Positions 53,460 through 61,050 of a stretch of 64,000 nucleotides of DNA are shown in pieces (position 1 is the first letter of the stretch; the number at the start of each line of letters is the position of its first letter). The stretch is taken from assembly GCA_965242795.1 (NCBI GenBank), contig OZ251505.1, positions 3,906,001 to 3,970,000 on the forward strand. Direction: 5' to 3'. The position numbers were made by a program, and so were the translations under genes. The DNA is from Bin18 sp965242795. Its GTDB lineage: Bacteria; Desulfobacterota; Binatia; Bin18. The notes below the pieces were generated by a model. It did no database searches. It was not told where the DNA came from and saw nothing but the letters and a program-made list of their open reading frames with translations.

Positions 53460-54476
53460 ATGAATTGGATCGGCGTCGCCGCGCTCGTCTGCTTCGGCCT
53501 GGGCTTCGTCCCGCGGGTCGAGGCCGCGGACGTCGTCCTTGCCGCGGCGGGGCGGGTGTACGACCGCCCGCCCGCCGGCTGGGCCGCCAAAATGGACCGA
53601 TTCGACCGCATCGCAACCCGGGTGCTGGCCGCGGTCCCGCAGCCTCCGGGCGTGCGATTCGTGCTGCTCGCGGACCAGGCGGCGATCAATGCCGCGGCCA
53701 CGTTCGGATGGGTCATGGTCTCCAACGGCATGATGGACTTCGTGCGGTCGGACGACGAACTGGCCATGATCGTCGGCCACGAACTCGCCCATCTGACCGA
53801 AGGCCACGTATCCCGCGGGGCGACGAATGCCGTCCTGCTGCAATTGGGACAGGCCCTTGCCGAAGCGGCCCTCCCCGGTTCGGGCTTGGCTACCGGGGTG
53901 GTCGGACGGATGTTCATGAACCATTTCAGCCAGTCCCAGGAGTTGGAAGCCGACCGGGTCGGGATGGCGTTCGCGGTGCGCGCCGGCTACGACCCGGCCG
54001 CGGGTGAGGCGGTCATGCGGCGCATGGCGGTAGAGGTGCCCGCGTCCGCCACGGCGCATTTCTTCTCGTCGCATCCGTCGTCGGTCGAACGCGCGGCCGC
54101 CCTCCGCCGACTCGCCGAGCGACACGCCCGCCGCCCGCCTGCCTCGGAAACGGCCCCGAAACCGGGCCGCTTCGGCCGCGACGAAGCCGCCTGCCGCGGG
54201 GCGCGTCCGGTCTTCTATAAAGCGCTGGCGAGCACGGACCCCGCCCGCAAGATCGACCTCTACCACCGCGGGATCCGCCGATGTCCGCAGAGTCCGCGCG
54301 CCCATTTCGAGTTGGCCGCGGCGTACACCGCGCTGGGCCGCCACGAACGCGCGGCCGCGGCGCTGCTCGAAGTCCTGCGCTACGACCCGGCCTACCCGGA
54401 AGCCCAAGCGCGTCTGCGTGAAGCGCAACGCCGCGCCGCCGCGGGCCGCGGCCGAACGAGCCGGAAAGACGGTTGA
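53460..54476 (+). CDS. Periplasmic M48-family metalloprotease with TPR-like tail
   Basis: This 338-aa protein has a signal peptide (MNWIGVAALVCFGLGFVPRV, cut near EAA), an M48 catalytic core with HELAH in IVGHELAHLTEGHVSRGATN and the third zinc ligand in SQELEADRVGMAFAVRAGYD, and SSHPSSVERAAALR. The C-terminal 120 residues form TPR-like helices (PRAHFELAAAYTALGRHERA). It resembles BepA/LoiP-type envelope quality-control proteases. Confidence 0.9.
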   Translation: MNWIGVAALVCFGLGFVPRVEAADVVLAAAGRVYDRPPAGWAAKMDRFDRIATRVLAAVPQPPGVRFVLLADQAAINAAATFGWVMVSNGMMDFVRSDDELAMIVGHELAHLTEGHVSRGATNAVLLQLGQALAEAALPGSGLATGVVGRMFMNHFSQSQELEADRVGMAFAVRAGYDPAAGEAVMRRMAVEVPASATAHFFSSHPSSVERAAALRRLAERHARRPPASETAPKPGRFGRDEAACRGARPVFYKALASTDPARKIDLYHRGIRRCPQSPRAHFELAAAYTALGRHERAAAALLEVLRYDPAYPEAQARLREAQRRAAAGRGRTSRKDG

Positions 54477-54481
54477 GCCGG

Positions 54482-55078
54482 TCAGCCGCGGGATTTGGCG
54501 GCGAGAATCTCTTCCACCATTGCGGAGAGCGACCGCCGCGGCGCCGCGGGTGCCGGTCGCTTCGGTTGCTCCGCCGGGGTCACGAGCCGGCGGAACAGGC
54601 TGGATTCGCGCCGATAGAAGCCGTCCGTATGGTACGACTCCCGAAAGTGGAAATACGTATAATCCAGGTGGTGGCAGACTTCGTGGAGCAGGGTGCGCAG
54701 AAAGGTCCGAAAGGCGACCACCCGATTCTGCTTGGCCGTCCGCATCCAGACTTCGATCGTCGTGCGCGGCTGCGCGGGGCCGTCCGCGGCGTATTGGGTG
54801 TACAGGCCGTGCAGTTCCCCCCGGCGGTCCGACGGCCGAATCCCGCGCACGCGTACCTCGACCGTGCGCACCCCGAGTCCCCGGCAGATCTGGTTCACGA
54901 TGGTCTGCGCCAGCACGGCGACGCGGCTGCGCTGCTCCGCGGCGAGCGCCACGGGCAACGCGGCCACGGCCTCCCGCAGTTTCGGCGTCGGGTTCAACTC
55001 GATCGTGCCGACCGCGTTGCTCCGCTCGAACGCCCGCCTTTGGGCCGGCGGCAAGTTGGCGATCCAGTTCTTCCGCAT
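54482..55078 (-). CDS. SprT-like zinc metalloprotein
   Basis: This 198-aa protein has a zinc-peptidase motif in LLHEVCHHLDYTYFHFRESY (HExxH), followed by HTDGFYRRESSLFRRL, typical of a SprT-like/WSS1-type group in which the third ligand is a later histidine. The N-terminal part has RTVEVRVRGIRPSDRRGELH. Substrate and physiological role are unknown. It converges on the M48 gene with 5 bp between the stops. Confidence 0.75.
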   Translation of the reverse strand: MRKNWIANLPPAQRRAFERSNAVGTIELNPTPKLREAVAALPVALAAEQRSRVAVLAQTIVNQICRGLGVRTVEVRVRGIRPSDRRGELHGLYTQYAADGPAQPRTTIEVWMRTAKQNRVVAFRTFLRTLLHEVCHHLDYTYFHFRESYHTDGFYRRESSLFRRLVTPAEQPKRPAPAAPRRSLSAMVEEILAAKSRG

Positions 55079-55294
55079 CCCGCACCCCGCGGCGTACCCA
55101 TTCTGACTTTCCGCCCGCCGCGGGGCAAGCGTTCAGGCGGAGGCGCTCTTTGCAACCGAGCCGCGGTCCATCCGATCTCCTGAGACCGACATGGGGGTTT
55201 CCGAAGGTGAAACGGGAAGGAGTCGAGCGGGCGGATCTTGCTCGTAAGATTTTCCGATGTATAAGGCCAACATACACAGTACTGGAGGCGGAAC

Positions 55295-55432
55295 ATGGTC
55301 CGCACGCAAATCTATGGCCTCGCGGACGCCATCGTCGCCGCGACCGCCGTCACGGAGGGGGCGGAACTGAAGACACTGAACGTCAAACACTACCCCATGC
55401 TGCGAGGCATCCGGCCGGCCTACCGAAAATGA
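55295..55432 (+). pseudogene. vapC: C-terminal fragment of a VapC-type PIN toxin
   Basis: A 45-codon ORF with GGAGG upstream encodes GLADAIVAATAVTEGAELKT followed by LNVKHYPMLRGIRPAYR. This is the end of PIN-domain ribonucleases, including the conserved D of the LADAIVAATA helix and the TLNVKHYPML strand. The first two thirds of the domain are missing, and no intact antitoxin is found in the 55079-55294 stretch. It is a relic, possibly still translated. Confidence 0.75.
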
Positions 55433-55556
55433 GGGGAATGACATGCTTGCCGCCCCCGCCGGTCGTCGTTCCCGCGGAATACGGAATTCCCGACCCTTCC
55501 CGTTCCACGGAGAATGACGTAGCCTGCCCGCGTTTCTCCGGACACGCGGGACGATC

Positions 55557-56123
55557 ATGCGACGCGGCTTCGCCGCCATAGTATTTCTCTGCTGCCTGAC
55601 GGGCTCGGCGCTCGTGCAGCCGAACCCCGCGGCCGGGGCGGGCGCCTTCGTCCGCTTCTTCGCGAATCAGGAGGTGGGGCAGGAGATCACGGTGACGGGC
55701 GGCTTCCGGCGCTTTCCGAACAAGGGCAAACGCCGCTATTTCGTCACGAACGCCCGCACGGGCGCGGTCGAATACGTGGAGTATTACGGCATGACGATGG
55801 TCCCGTCGCTCGTCGTCGGCAAGGGCTCGGTCTCGATGAAGGCGAGCCTGATGGCCAAGGTGTTGCTGTTCTATTCCGACCCGGCCCTCGTCGCGGACAT
55901 CCCGCTTGTGGGCGAGTCCTATTGGTTCACCGGCACGCTGATCGGCTACCAGTACGGCACGACCGGGATCACGCGCGGCATGGGGATGGGCGGCGACCCG
56001 TACATTCTGCTGAAGAGCGTGTCGGCGAAGCCGCCCGAAGACTTGCCGACCCCTCCGCCCGCTTCTTCACCAGGGGAGGGGGCGCCGCGTCATCCGCCGG
56101 GCGCGGAATCCCCAGGCCGGTAG
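55557..56123 (+). CDS. Secreted hypothetical protein
   Basis: This 188-aa protein has a clear signal peptide (MRRGFAAIVFLCCLTGSALV, cut near AGA). The mature part is strand-rich: FFANQEVGQEITVTGGFRRF, RRYFVTNARTGAVEYVEYYG and SYWFTGTLIGYQYGTTGITR, in pieces. It may be an OB- or beta-barrel-like periplasmic protein. The last 30 residues are Pro-rich and run into repeat DNA (ASSPGEGAPRHPPGAESPGR), so the native end may be earlier. I do not recognise the family. Confidence 0.7.
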   Translation: MRRGFAAIVFLCCLTGSALVQPNPAAGAGAFVRFFANQEVGQEITVTGGFRRFPNKGKRRYFVTNARTGAVEYVEYYGMTMVPSLVVGKGSVSMKASLMAKVLLFYSDPALVADIPLVGESYWFTGTLIGYQYGTTGITRGMGMGGDPYILLKSVSAKPPEDLPTPPPASSPGEGAPRHPPGAESPGR

Positions 56124-56192
56124 CGTCCCGTCCCCTAGGCGCCATTCGTTGGCGTCGAGTAGGACATACGAAACGGGCCGGGGGAGCCGTTT

Positions 56193-56560
56193 CGACACCC
56201 TTCGACAAATTACAGCGACCAAGCGCAACGGGCAGGACCTTGAGCTTGTCGAAAGGTCGGAGGGGCGGAGTGCGGTGCGAAGGCCGGGGTGACCTCGGGG
56301 GTCGTTTCGATGTTGCGACACCCTTCGACAAGTACAGTGACCAAGCGCAACGGGCAGGACCTTGAGCTTGTCGAAAGGTCGGAGGGCCGGGGTGCGGTGC
56401 GAAGGCCGAGGTGGCCTCGGGGGTCGTTTCGATGTTGCGACACCCTTCGACAAGTACAGCGACCAAGCGCAACGGGCAGGACCTTGAGCTTGTCGAAAGG
56501 TCGAAGGGGCGGAGTGCGGTGCGAAGGGCGAGGTGATCTCGGGGTTCGTTTCGATGTTTC
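56193..56560. repeat. Three tandem copies of a ~122-bp CTTCGACA unit
   Basis: CGACACCCTTCGACAA begins copies at 56193, 56316 and 56438 (period 123 and 122 bp), each with GGGCAGGACCTTGAGCTTGT, AAAGGTCGGAGGG and GTGCGGTGCGAAGG. A fourth copy lies at 56758. This is the only place in the window where the dispersed repeat has been amplified in tandem. Confidence 0.9.
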
Positions 56561-57031
56561 GACTAGCTCAACACAGCGCAGGCTCAACGAACTTAGGGGG
56601 AAAGCTCCAGGGTCGTCTTGCCTGTCGTTTCCTAGGTATTTCCCCCGACGCTCCGTATCCCTTCAGCGCCCGGTGCGCTCCGGGCACTGCATGGCATCAG
56701 GGTTTTCCGTTACCTGAGGTCGTAGCCGAAGTCCGAAACGGGCCGGGGGAGCTGTTGCGACACCCTTCGACAAGTACAGCGACCAAGCTCGACGGGCAGG
56801 ACCTTGAGCTTGTCGAAAGGTCGGAGGGCCGGGGTGCGGTGCGAAGGCCGAGGTGACCTCGGGGTTCGTTTCGATGTTTCGACTAGCTCAACACAGCGCA
56901 GGCTCAACGAACTGAGGGGGGAAAGCTCCAGGTCGTCTTGTCTGTCGTTTCCTAGGTATTTCTCCCGACGTTCCGTATCCCTTCAGCGTCCGGCATCAGG
57001 GTTTTCCGTTACCTGAGGTCGTAGCCGAAGG
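56540..57031. repeat. Direct duplication including the 3' end of the GT8-sulfotransferase gene
   Basis: The block from GGGTTCGTTTCGATGTTTCG through CTCAACACAGCGCAGGC, GTTTCCTAGGTATTT and CATCAGGGTTTTCCGTTACC occurs at about 56540-56731 and again at about 56857-57031. Its right end, TTACCTGAGGTCGTAGCCGA, is the stop and last six codons of the minus-strand gene at 57009, so the duplication arose at that gene's edge. Confidence 0.85.
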
Positions 57032-58754
57032 AGGCGAGCACGCCTCGATGTCGGCGGAACACGCGGTTGAACGTGGCGATCTGCGCGGCGTCGAGGCGCG
57101 CGATCTGCCGCGCGTTCATGTCGGTCAGCATCTCGTCGTAGGTGCTCTCCTTCACCGGCAGGCGCTGGCGCAGGTTCAGGTCGTCGAGTTCCGGGACCAG
57201 TTCCCGGATCCGCTGCGCCACCCGTTCGGGCTCGGCGCACATCGCCTCGTAGGTGAAGAAGACGCCGCGGTCCCGGTACGCCTCCACGTTGCGCCGCTGC
57301 CACGTGAGGCAGTTGGCGACGTGGATGGCGGCCTCCTCTTCCAGGCTGCGCCCCTCCGCCACGAACTGACTCCGGTAGTTGCGGCAGATGCCCTCGCAGA
57401 CCGCGTAGGGGTTGCGCACCATGAACAGGAACTTCGCGTTGCGGAAGTGGCGGATCAATTGATCGACGAGCAGCAGGAACGGCGGCGCCTTGGTGACGAA
57501 CACCGGCGCGTGCGGATCTCGGGCGCTGGCCTGGAAGTACCACGCCTTGCGGTTGCGCGGCCAATCGTAGTTGCGCGGGTCGGCGAACCGGTCGATCCAG
57601 TGTTGGCGGGCGCCCCAGATCAAGCCGGGCTTGGGCGCGCCGGGCGCGGGCGAACGGTAGGTGACCGGCCCGACGTAGCCGAGCATGCGCTTGCCCTCTT
57701 TGGTGAGACTCCACGCCGCCCGGCAGGTCGCCAGCGCATGGCCCAGGAACGTGGAGCCACTGTTGTTCGGACAGACGCCGAACAGATGGGTCGTCACCAC
57801 CGCATCGAGGTCGCGTCCGGCGCCGCTGACGCGCGTCAACGGCGTGCGCGGGGCGTCGCGCGCCGGCCGTGGGGCCGCGGGAACGCCGGCGGCCAGTTCG
57901 TCGCGGGCCGCGCTCCAGAGCGCGAAGTACCGCGTCGGCGCATAGGTCGGGTTGGCCCAGGTCCAGCGCAGCAGGGCGTTCGGCGCCCAGGGTTTGACGG
58001 GATAGTTGAAGTGCACCGCCTTGGCGCGCTCGGCGGCGAGATGCTCCCGCGCCCGAATGGCCGCGGTCGAGGCCAGCAGATAGTTGTAGGTGGAACTGAC
58101 GAGCGTGTGCCGCCCGGCGAAGTAGCGGTTCAGCAGGAACTGGTCCCGATGCGGGGCGTCGGGACCGGGCCAAGTCTCCGGCACCACCATCGCCAGCAGG
58201 TCCGCGTGGCAGGACCCGTCCGCGAGCCGTCCGTCGAACAGGAGAAAGCCGCTGTTGAAGGTATCGGCGAGCGCCGGCACGCCGGCCGAGTCCGCGGCCG
58301 GGAGCGGCGCGAAGGTGCGGGCATCGCGCCGCCCGCCGGCGAGCGCCACCTGGTCCGGGCAGCACAGCAGCACGTCGTCGGCGTCGAACAGGTCGTCCAC
58401 CGGCGCGCGGACGAGGACGTCGCTATCGTAGAAGAGCACCTTGCGGTAGCCGCGCAGCCGGAACGCTTCGAGCGAGTAGAGATACCCCAGCCCGCGGGCG
58501 AAGGCGGGGTGCGTGGCGCGCAGGCGGGCCAGCCGCTCCTTCAGCGCGGTGGACACCGGCTCGAACCGCACGCGGTCGGAGGCCGCGGCGAGAACGTCCT
58601 GCGCGGCTTGGGAGAGTCCGGCGTGGATCACGACGACGTCGCCGGCGAAGCGGGGATGCTGTTGGAGGAAGGAGCCGAGCAGCACGCGCGTGCCCGGCAC
58701 GAAGGCTTCCGTGGCGACCGTGACCAGACAGACGTCCGAGGTGGGCGACGACAT
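57009..58754 (-). CDS. GT8-type glycosyltransferase fused to sulfotransferase
   Basis: This is a 581-aa two-domain enzyme. Residues 8-285 look like a GT8/glycogenin-like transferase: VCLVTVATEAFVPGTRVLLG, YLYSLEAFRLRGYRKVLFYD with the DxD motif D110-S-D112, and ADTFNSGFLLFDGRL and HFNYPVKPW. From about 320 a PAPS-dependent sulfotransferase follows: phosphosulfate loop CPNNSGSTF (328-336), a K in FVTKAPPF, and the 3'-phosphate segment MVRNPYAVCEG (444-454). Acceptors could be glycans, lipids or peptides. A small peptide gene precedes it by 84 bp on the same strand. Confidence 0.85.
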   Translation of the reverse strand: MSSPTSDVCLVTVATEAFVPGTRVLLGSFLQQHPRFAGDVVVIHAGLSQAAQDVLAAASDRVRFEPVSTALKERLARLRATHPAFARGLGYLYSLEAFRLRGYRKVLFYDSDVLVRAPVDDLFDADDVLLCCPDQVALAGGRRDARTFAPLPAADSAGVPALADTFNSGFLLFDGRLADGSCHADLLAMVVPETWPGPDAPHRDQFLLNRYFAGRHTLVSSTYNYLLASTAAIRAREHLAAERAKAVHFNYPVKPWAPNALLRWTWANPTYAPTRYFALWSAARDELAAGVPAAPRPARDAPRTPLTRVSGAGRDLDAVVTTHLFGVCPNNSGSTFLGHALATCRAAWSLTKEGKRMLGYVGPVTYRSPAPGAPKPGLIWGARQHWIDRFADPRNYDWPRNRKAWYFQASARDPHAPVFVTKAPPFLLLVDQLIRHFRNAKFLFMVRNPYAVCEGICRNYRSQFVAEGRSLEEEAAIHVANCLTWQRRNVEAYRDRGVFFTYEAMCAEPERVAQRIRELVPELDDLNLRQRLPVKESTYDEMLTDMNARQIARLDAAQIATFNRVFRRHRGVLASFGYDLR

Positions 58755-58838
58755 CTTACGCTCAACACCGGGAGTCGCTGCGGCCCGGTATCAACGAGAT
58801 CCCGGGTCGCAGTGGTTCAACGGGTCCAGGGGTCGGCA

Positions 58839-59047
58839 CTACGACGGTGGGTGGTATTTGGAGTTCTCAAGATTCACGAGAGCCTGGTTCGCGCCGCTCT
58901 CGACCGTGACGACGCCGTCCATCGTGCTGATGGTCGGTTTGGACCAGGCTTTCTTCGCCTTCTTCTGCGGTGCGTCGGTCAACGCATCAGGCGAAGATGT
59001 GCGGGGGGGGGGGGGGGGGGGGGGGGGGGTAACGGTTTGTGGGTCAT
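58839..59047 (-). CDS. Candidate precursor peptide interrupted by a poly-C tract
   Basis: ATG 59047 has an excellent ribosome site (GGAGGAGG, 8 nt upstream) and reads MTHKPL, then enters 27 C. With 27 C the frame ends early in AHLRLMR-stop. With 25 or 28 C it continues as RTSSPDALTDAPQKKAKKAW, SKPTISTMDGVVTVESGANQ and ALVNLENSKYHPPS, giving 68 or 69 aa. The KAWSKPTISTMDG segment resembles the Y/W-xx-P-x-hydrophobic-xxx-G signature of lasso-like and related RiPP leader peptides. It lies 84 bp before the GT8-sulfotransferase gene. Homopolymer length may be a sequencing error or a phase switch. The peptide call is tentative. Confidence 0.45.
59003..59029. repeat. 27-base G homopolymer (poly-C on the coding strand)
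   Basis: An unbroken run of 27 G on the plus strand lies a few codons after the start of the small minus-strand gene. It is far longer than any other mononucleotide run in the window. Confidence 0.95.
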
Positions 59048-59224
59048 GGTCTAAGCCTCCTCCGAAGGATTGGGTCGGTCGACGGGATTGTCGGTGCCCG
59101 GGGCGACTACCTGACATCGGGCCGGATTGCAAGGTCCGACAAACGAAGGCAGCGGATCATTCGATACGTGATTTCCTTCCCTATCGTAACAGGAGATGTC
59201 GCCTCACTACTCCTTTTCTCTCAT

Positions 59225-59370
59225 GGGGGAGAGCGCCTTCTGTCCCCTCTCGTTCCCTTCGACAGGCTCAGGGACCGGGAGAAGGCTCAGAGATCGGGGG
59301 GAGGCTCAGGGACCAGGGAGAGGGTGAGAGCCTGTCCCGGACTTGATCCGGGGTTCGCGGGAATGACGAC
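59225..59370. repeat. CTTCGACAGGCTCAGGGACC and CTTGATCCGGGG repeats
   Basis: The stretch includes TTCCCTTCGACAGGCTCAGG, two shorter CTCAGAGATC/CTCAGGGACC iterations, GGTGAGAGCCTGTCCCGGAC and a half GCGGGAATGACGACCGG unit. The 555-bp region 59048-59602 otherwise shows only the peptide gene leader and the leader of the following mrp gene. Confidence 0.75.
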
Positions 59371-59602
59371 CGGCTGGGATCTTCGAGTCCCTCATTCCCT
59401 TTGCCGACCGTTGTTCCCCGCGGATGCCCGTCCTTGAACGGCTCCGGCCTGATTGATACAGACGACGTTCCCCATCAGGTTCGCGACCCGTCCTCGGACG
59501 CCGGGTCCCGGAAGCCAGTGTCCAAACGCGTTGCGCGACAATCAGGGAACGATGCACCACCGACCGCAGGAATTCAGGAACTAAGTAAAAGAGGAAAGCC
59601 GG

Positions 59603-60691
59603 GTGACTGAACGAGAGCGGCGCGACGCGATTGCCGAAGGGCTCAAGCGGGTGCAATACCCCGGCTCCCAACGCGACATCGTGACGTTGGGGCTCGTCGG
59701 CAAAGTACAGATTCAGGACGACGGCGCGGTCGTCCACATCCGCGCCAGCAGCGTCAAGGAAGACGTGCTGCGTCACCTGCGCGGGCGCATCACCCAGGAA
59801 TTGACCGCGGTTCCCGGCATCGACCGCGTCCACATCCACGCCTTCGCCGCACAGGCCGGTCAGGACGCGCAGGCCGGCGCGGCGCCGCAGGCCGGCAACC
59901 GCGCCGTCCGCGAGCGGGCGGACATCCCGGGCGTACGGCGCATCCTGGCCGTGGCGAGCGGCAAGGGCGGGGTGGGCAAGTCCACGCTGGCCGTGAATCT
60001 CGCGCTGGCATTGGGCTCGCTGGGCCACTCGGTCGGGTTGTTGGACGCCGACGTGTACGGCCCCAGCGTGCCGCTCATGATGGGCACCGACGCGGTCCCG
60101 CGCGCCGGGCAGAACAAGAAAATCCATCCGGTCGAGAAGTACGGCGTGCAACTCATCTCGATGGGGTTCTTTCTCGACGACCAGTCGCCGGTCATCTGGC
60201 GCGGCCCGATCGTGATGAGCATCGTGCGCCAGTTCCTGCGCGACGTGGTGTGGAGCGACCTGGATTATCTGATCGTCGATCTGCCGCCGGGCACGGGCGA
60301 CGTCGCGCTGACGCTGGCGCAGGAAGTGCCGCTGCACGGCGGGCTGGTCGTGACCACGCCGCAGGACGTGGCGCTGCACGACGTCCGGCGCGGCATCGGC
60401 ATGTTCAAGCAGGTCAACGTGCCGATTCTGGGCGTGGTCGAGAACATGAGTTACTACCGGTGCCCGGCCTGTGGCGAGAAGGACGAGGTGTTCGGCCACG
60501 GCGGCGCGCACAAGACCGGCCTGCCGGTGGTGGGGGAGATTCCGCTGGTCGAGGACATCCGGGCGCGCGGCGACGCAGGCAAGCCGCTGCTCGTGTCCGA
60601 CGCGGAGCATCCGGCCGCGCAGGCGTTTCTCGGTATCGCCCGGCGCGTGGTGGAAGCCGAGGCCATGCGGCTGCCGGAGTCCGTGCACTAG
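59603..60691 (+). CDS. mrp: Mrp/NBP35-type Fe-S cluster carrier ATPase, paralogue 1
   Basis: This 362-aa P-loop protein has an N-terminal MIP18/DUF59-like domain (about 5-80), deviant Walker A SGKGGVGKST, LLDADVYGPSVPLMMG, LIVDLPPGTGDVALTLAQ and the cluster-binding CPACG. It carries iron-sulfur clusters to apoproteins. The GTG start has AAAGAGGAAAG upstream. It opens a tight run with the DUF971 gene and a second mrp gene 350 bp later. Confidence 0.95.
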   Translation: MTERERRDAIAEGLKRVQYPGSQRDIVTLGLVGKVQIQDDGAVVHIRASSVKEDVLRHLRGRITQELTAVPGIDRVHIHAFAAQAGQDAQAGAAPQAGNRAVRERADIPGVRRILAVASGKGGVGKSTLAVNLALALGSLGHSVGLLDADVYGPSVPLMMGTDAVPRAGQNKKIHPVEKYGVQLISMGFFLDDQSPVIWRGPIVMSIVRQFLRDVVWSDLDYLIVDLPPGTGDVALTLAQEVPLHGGLVVTTPQDVALHDVRRGIGMFKQVNVPILGVVENMSYYRCPACGEKDEVFGHGGAHKTGLPVVGEIPLVEDIRARGDAGKPLLVSDAEHPAAQAFLGIARRVVEAEAMRLPESVH

Positions 60692-60711
60692 GCCGCGGGG
60701 CCGGAACGATC

Positions 60712-61041
60712 ATGCCCACGCCCGTCTTGCTGACGCCGCTTCCCGAAGAGCGCCTCCTGCGCGTGCTGTGGGACGACGACGCGCTGCGCGACTATCCGTT
60801 CTCCCACCTGCGGGGTTGGTGTCCCTGCGCGGTCTGCCAGGGCCACGGCGGCGAACGGCGCTTCGTGGAAGTCGAGGACCCGCAGTTGGTGAGCATCGAC
60901 ATGGTCGGCAATTACGCGGTCAATCCGACCTGGGCCGACGGCCACGAGACGGGCATCTACACGTTCGACTACCTGCGCAGCCTGGGCGACGATCTGCCCG
61001 ACCGGAGCGATCGGCCGCGGGCCGAACCGGGCACAGAATAG
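60712..61041 (+). CDS. DUF971 (gamma-butyrobetaine hydroxylase N-terminal-like) protein
   Basis: This 109-aa protein has the DUF971 pattern RLLRVLWDDDALRDYPFSHL, the cysteine pair RGWCPCAVCQGHGG, and LVSIDMVGNYAVNPTWADGH with GIYTFDYLRSL. The family often sits next to or is fused with Mrp/NBP35 proteins, as here, where it lies 20 bp after one and 9 bp before the other. It is likely an accessory factor in cluster delivery. Confidence 0.92.
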   Translation: MPTPVLLTPLPEERLLRVLWDDDALRDYPFSHLRGWCPCAVCQGHGGERRFVEVEDPQLVSIDMVGNYAVNPTWADGHETGIYTFDYLRSLGDDLPDRSDRPRAEPGTE

Positions 61042-61050
61042 GAGCCGGAC

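Noticed and set aside
56193..56560. Tandem ~122-bp units considered as a CRISPR array
   Set aside because: Units are near-identical along their full length without variable spacers, and no cas genes are present.
58839..59047. Firm assignment of the peptide as a lasso peptide
   Set aside because: No lasso cyclase (asparagine synthetase-like), RRE or protease gene is adjacent, and no core with Gly1 and Asp/Glu at 7-9 is evident.
58839..59132. 97-aa frame starting at 59132 through the homopolymer
   Set aside because: It has no ribosome site and its N-terminal part is arbitrary; the GGAGGAGG-ATG at 59047 is a far better start.
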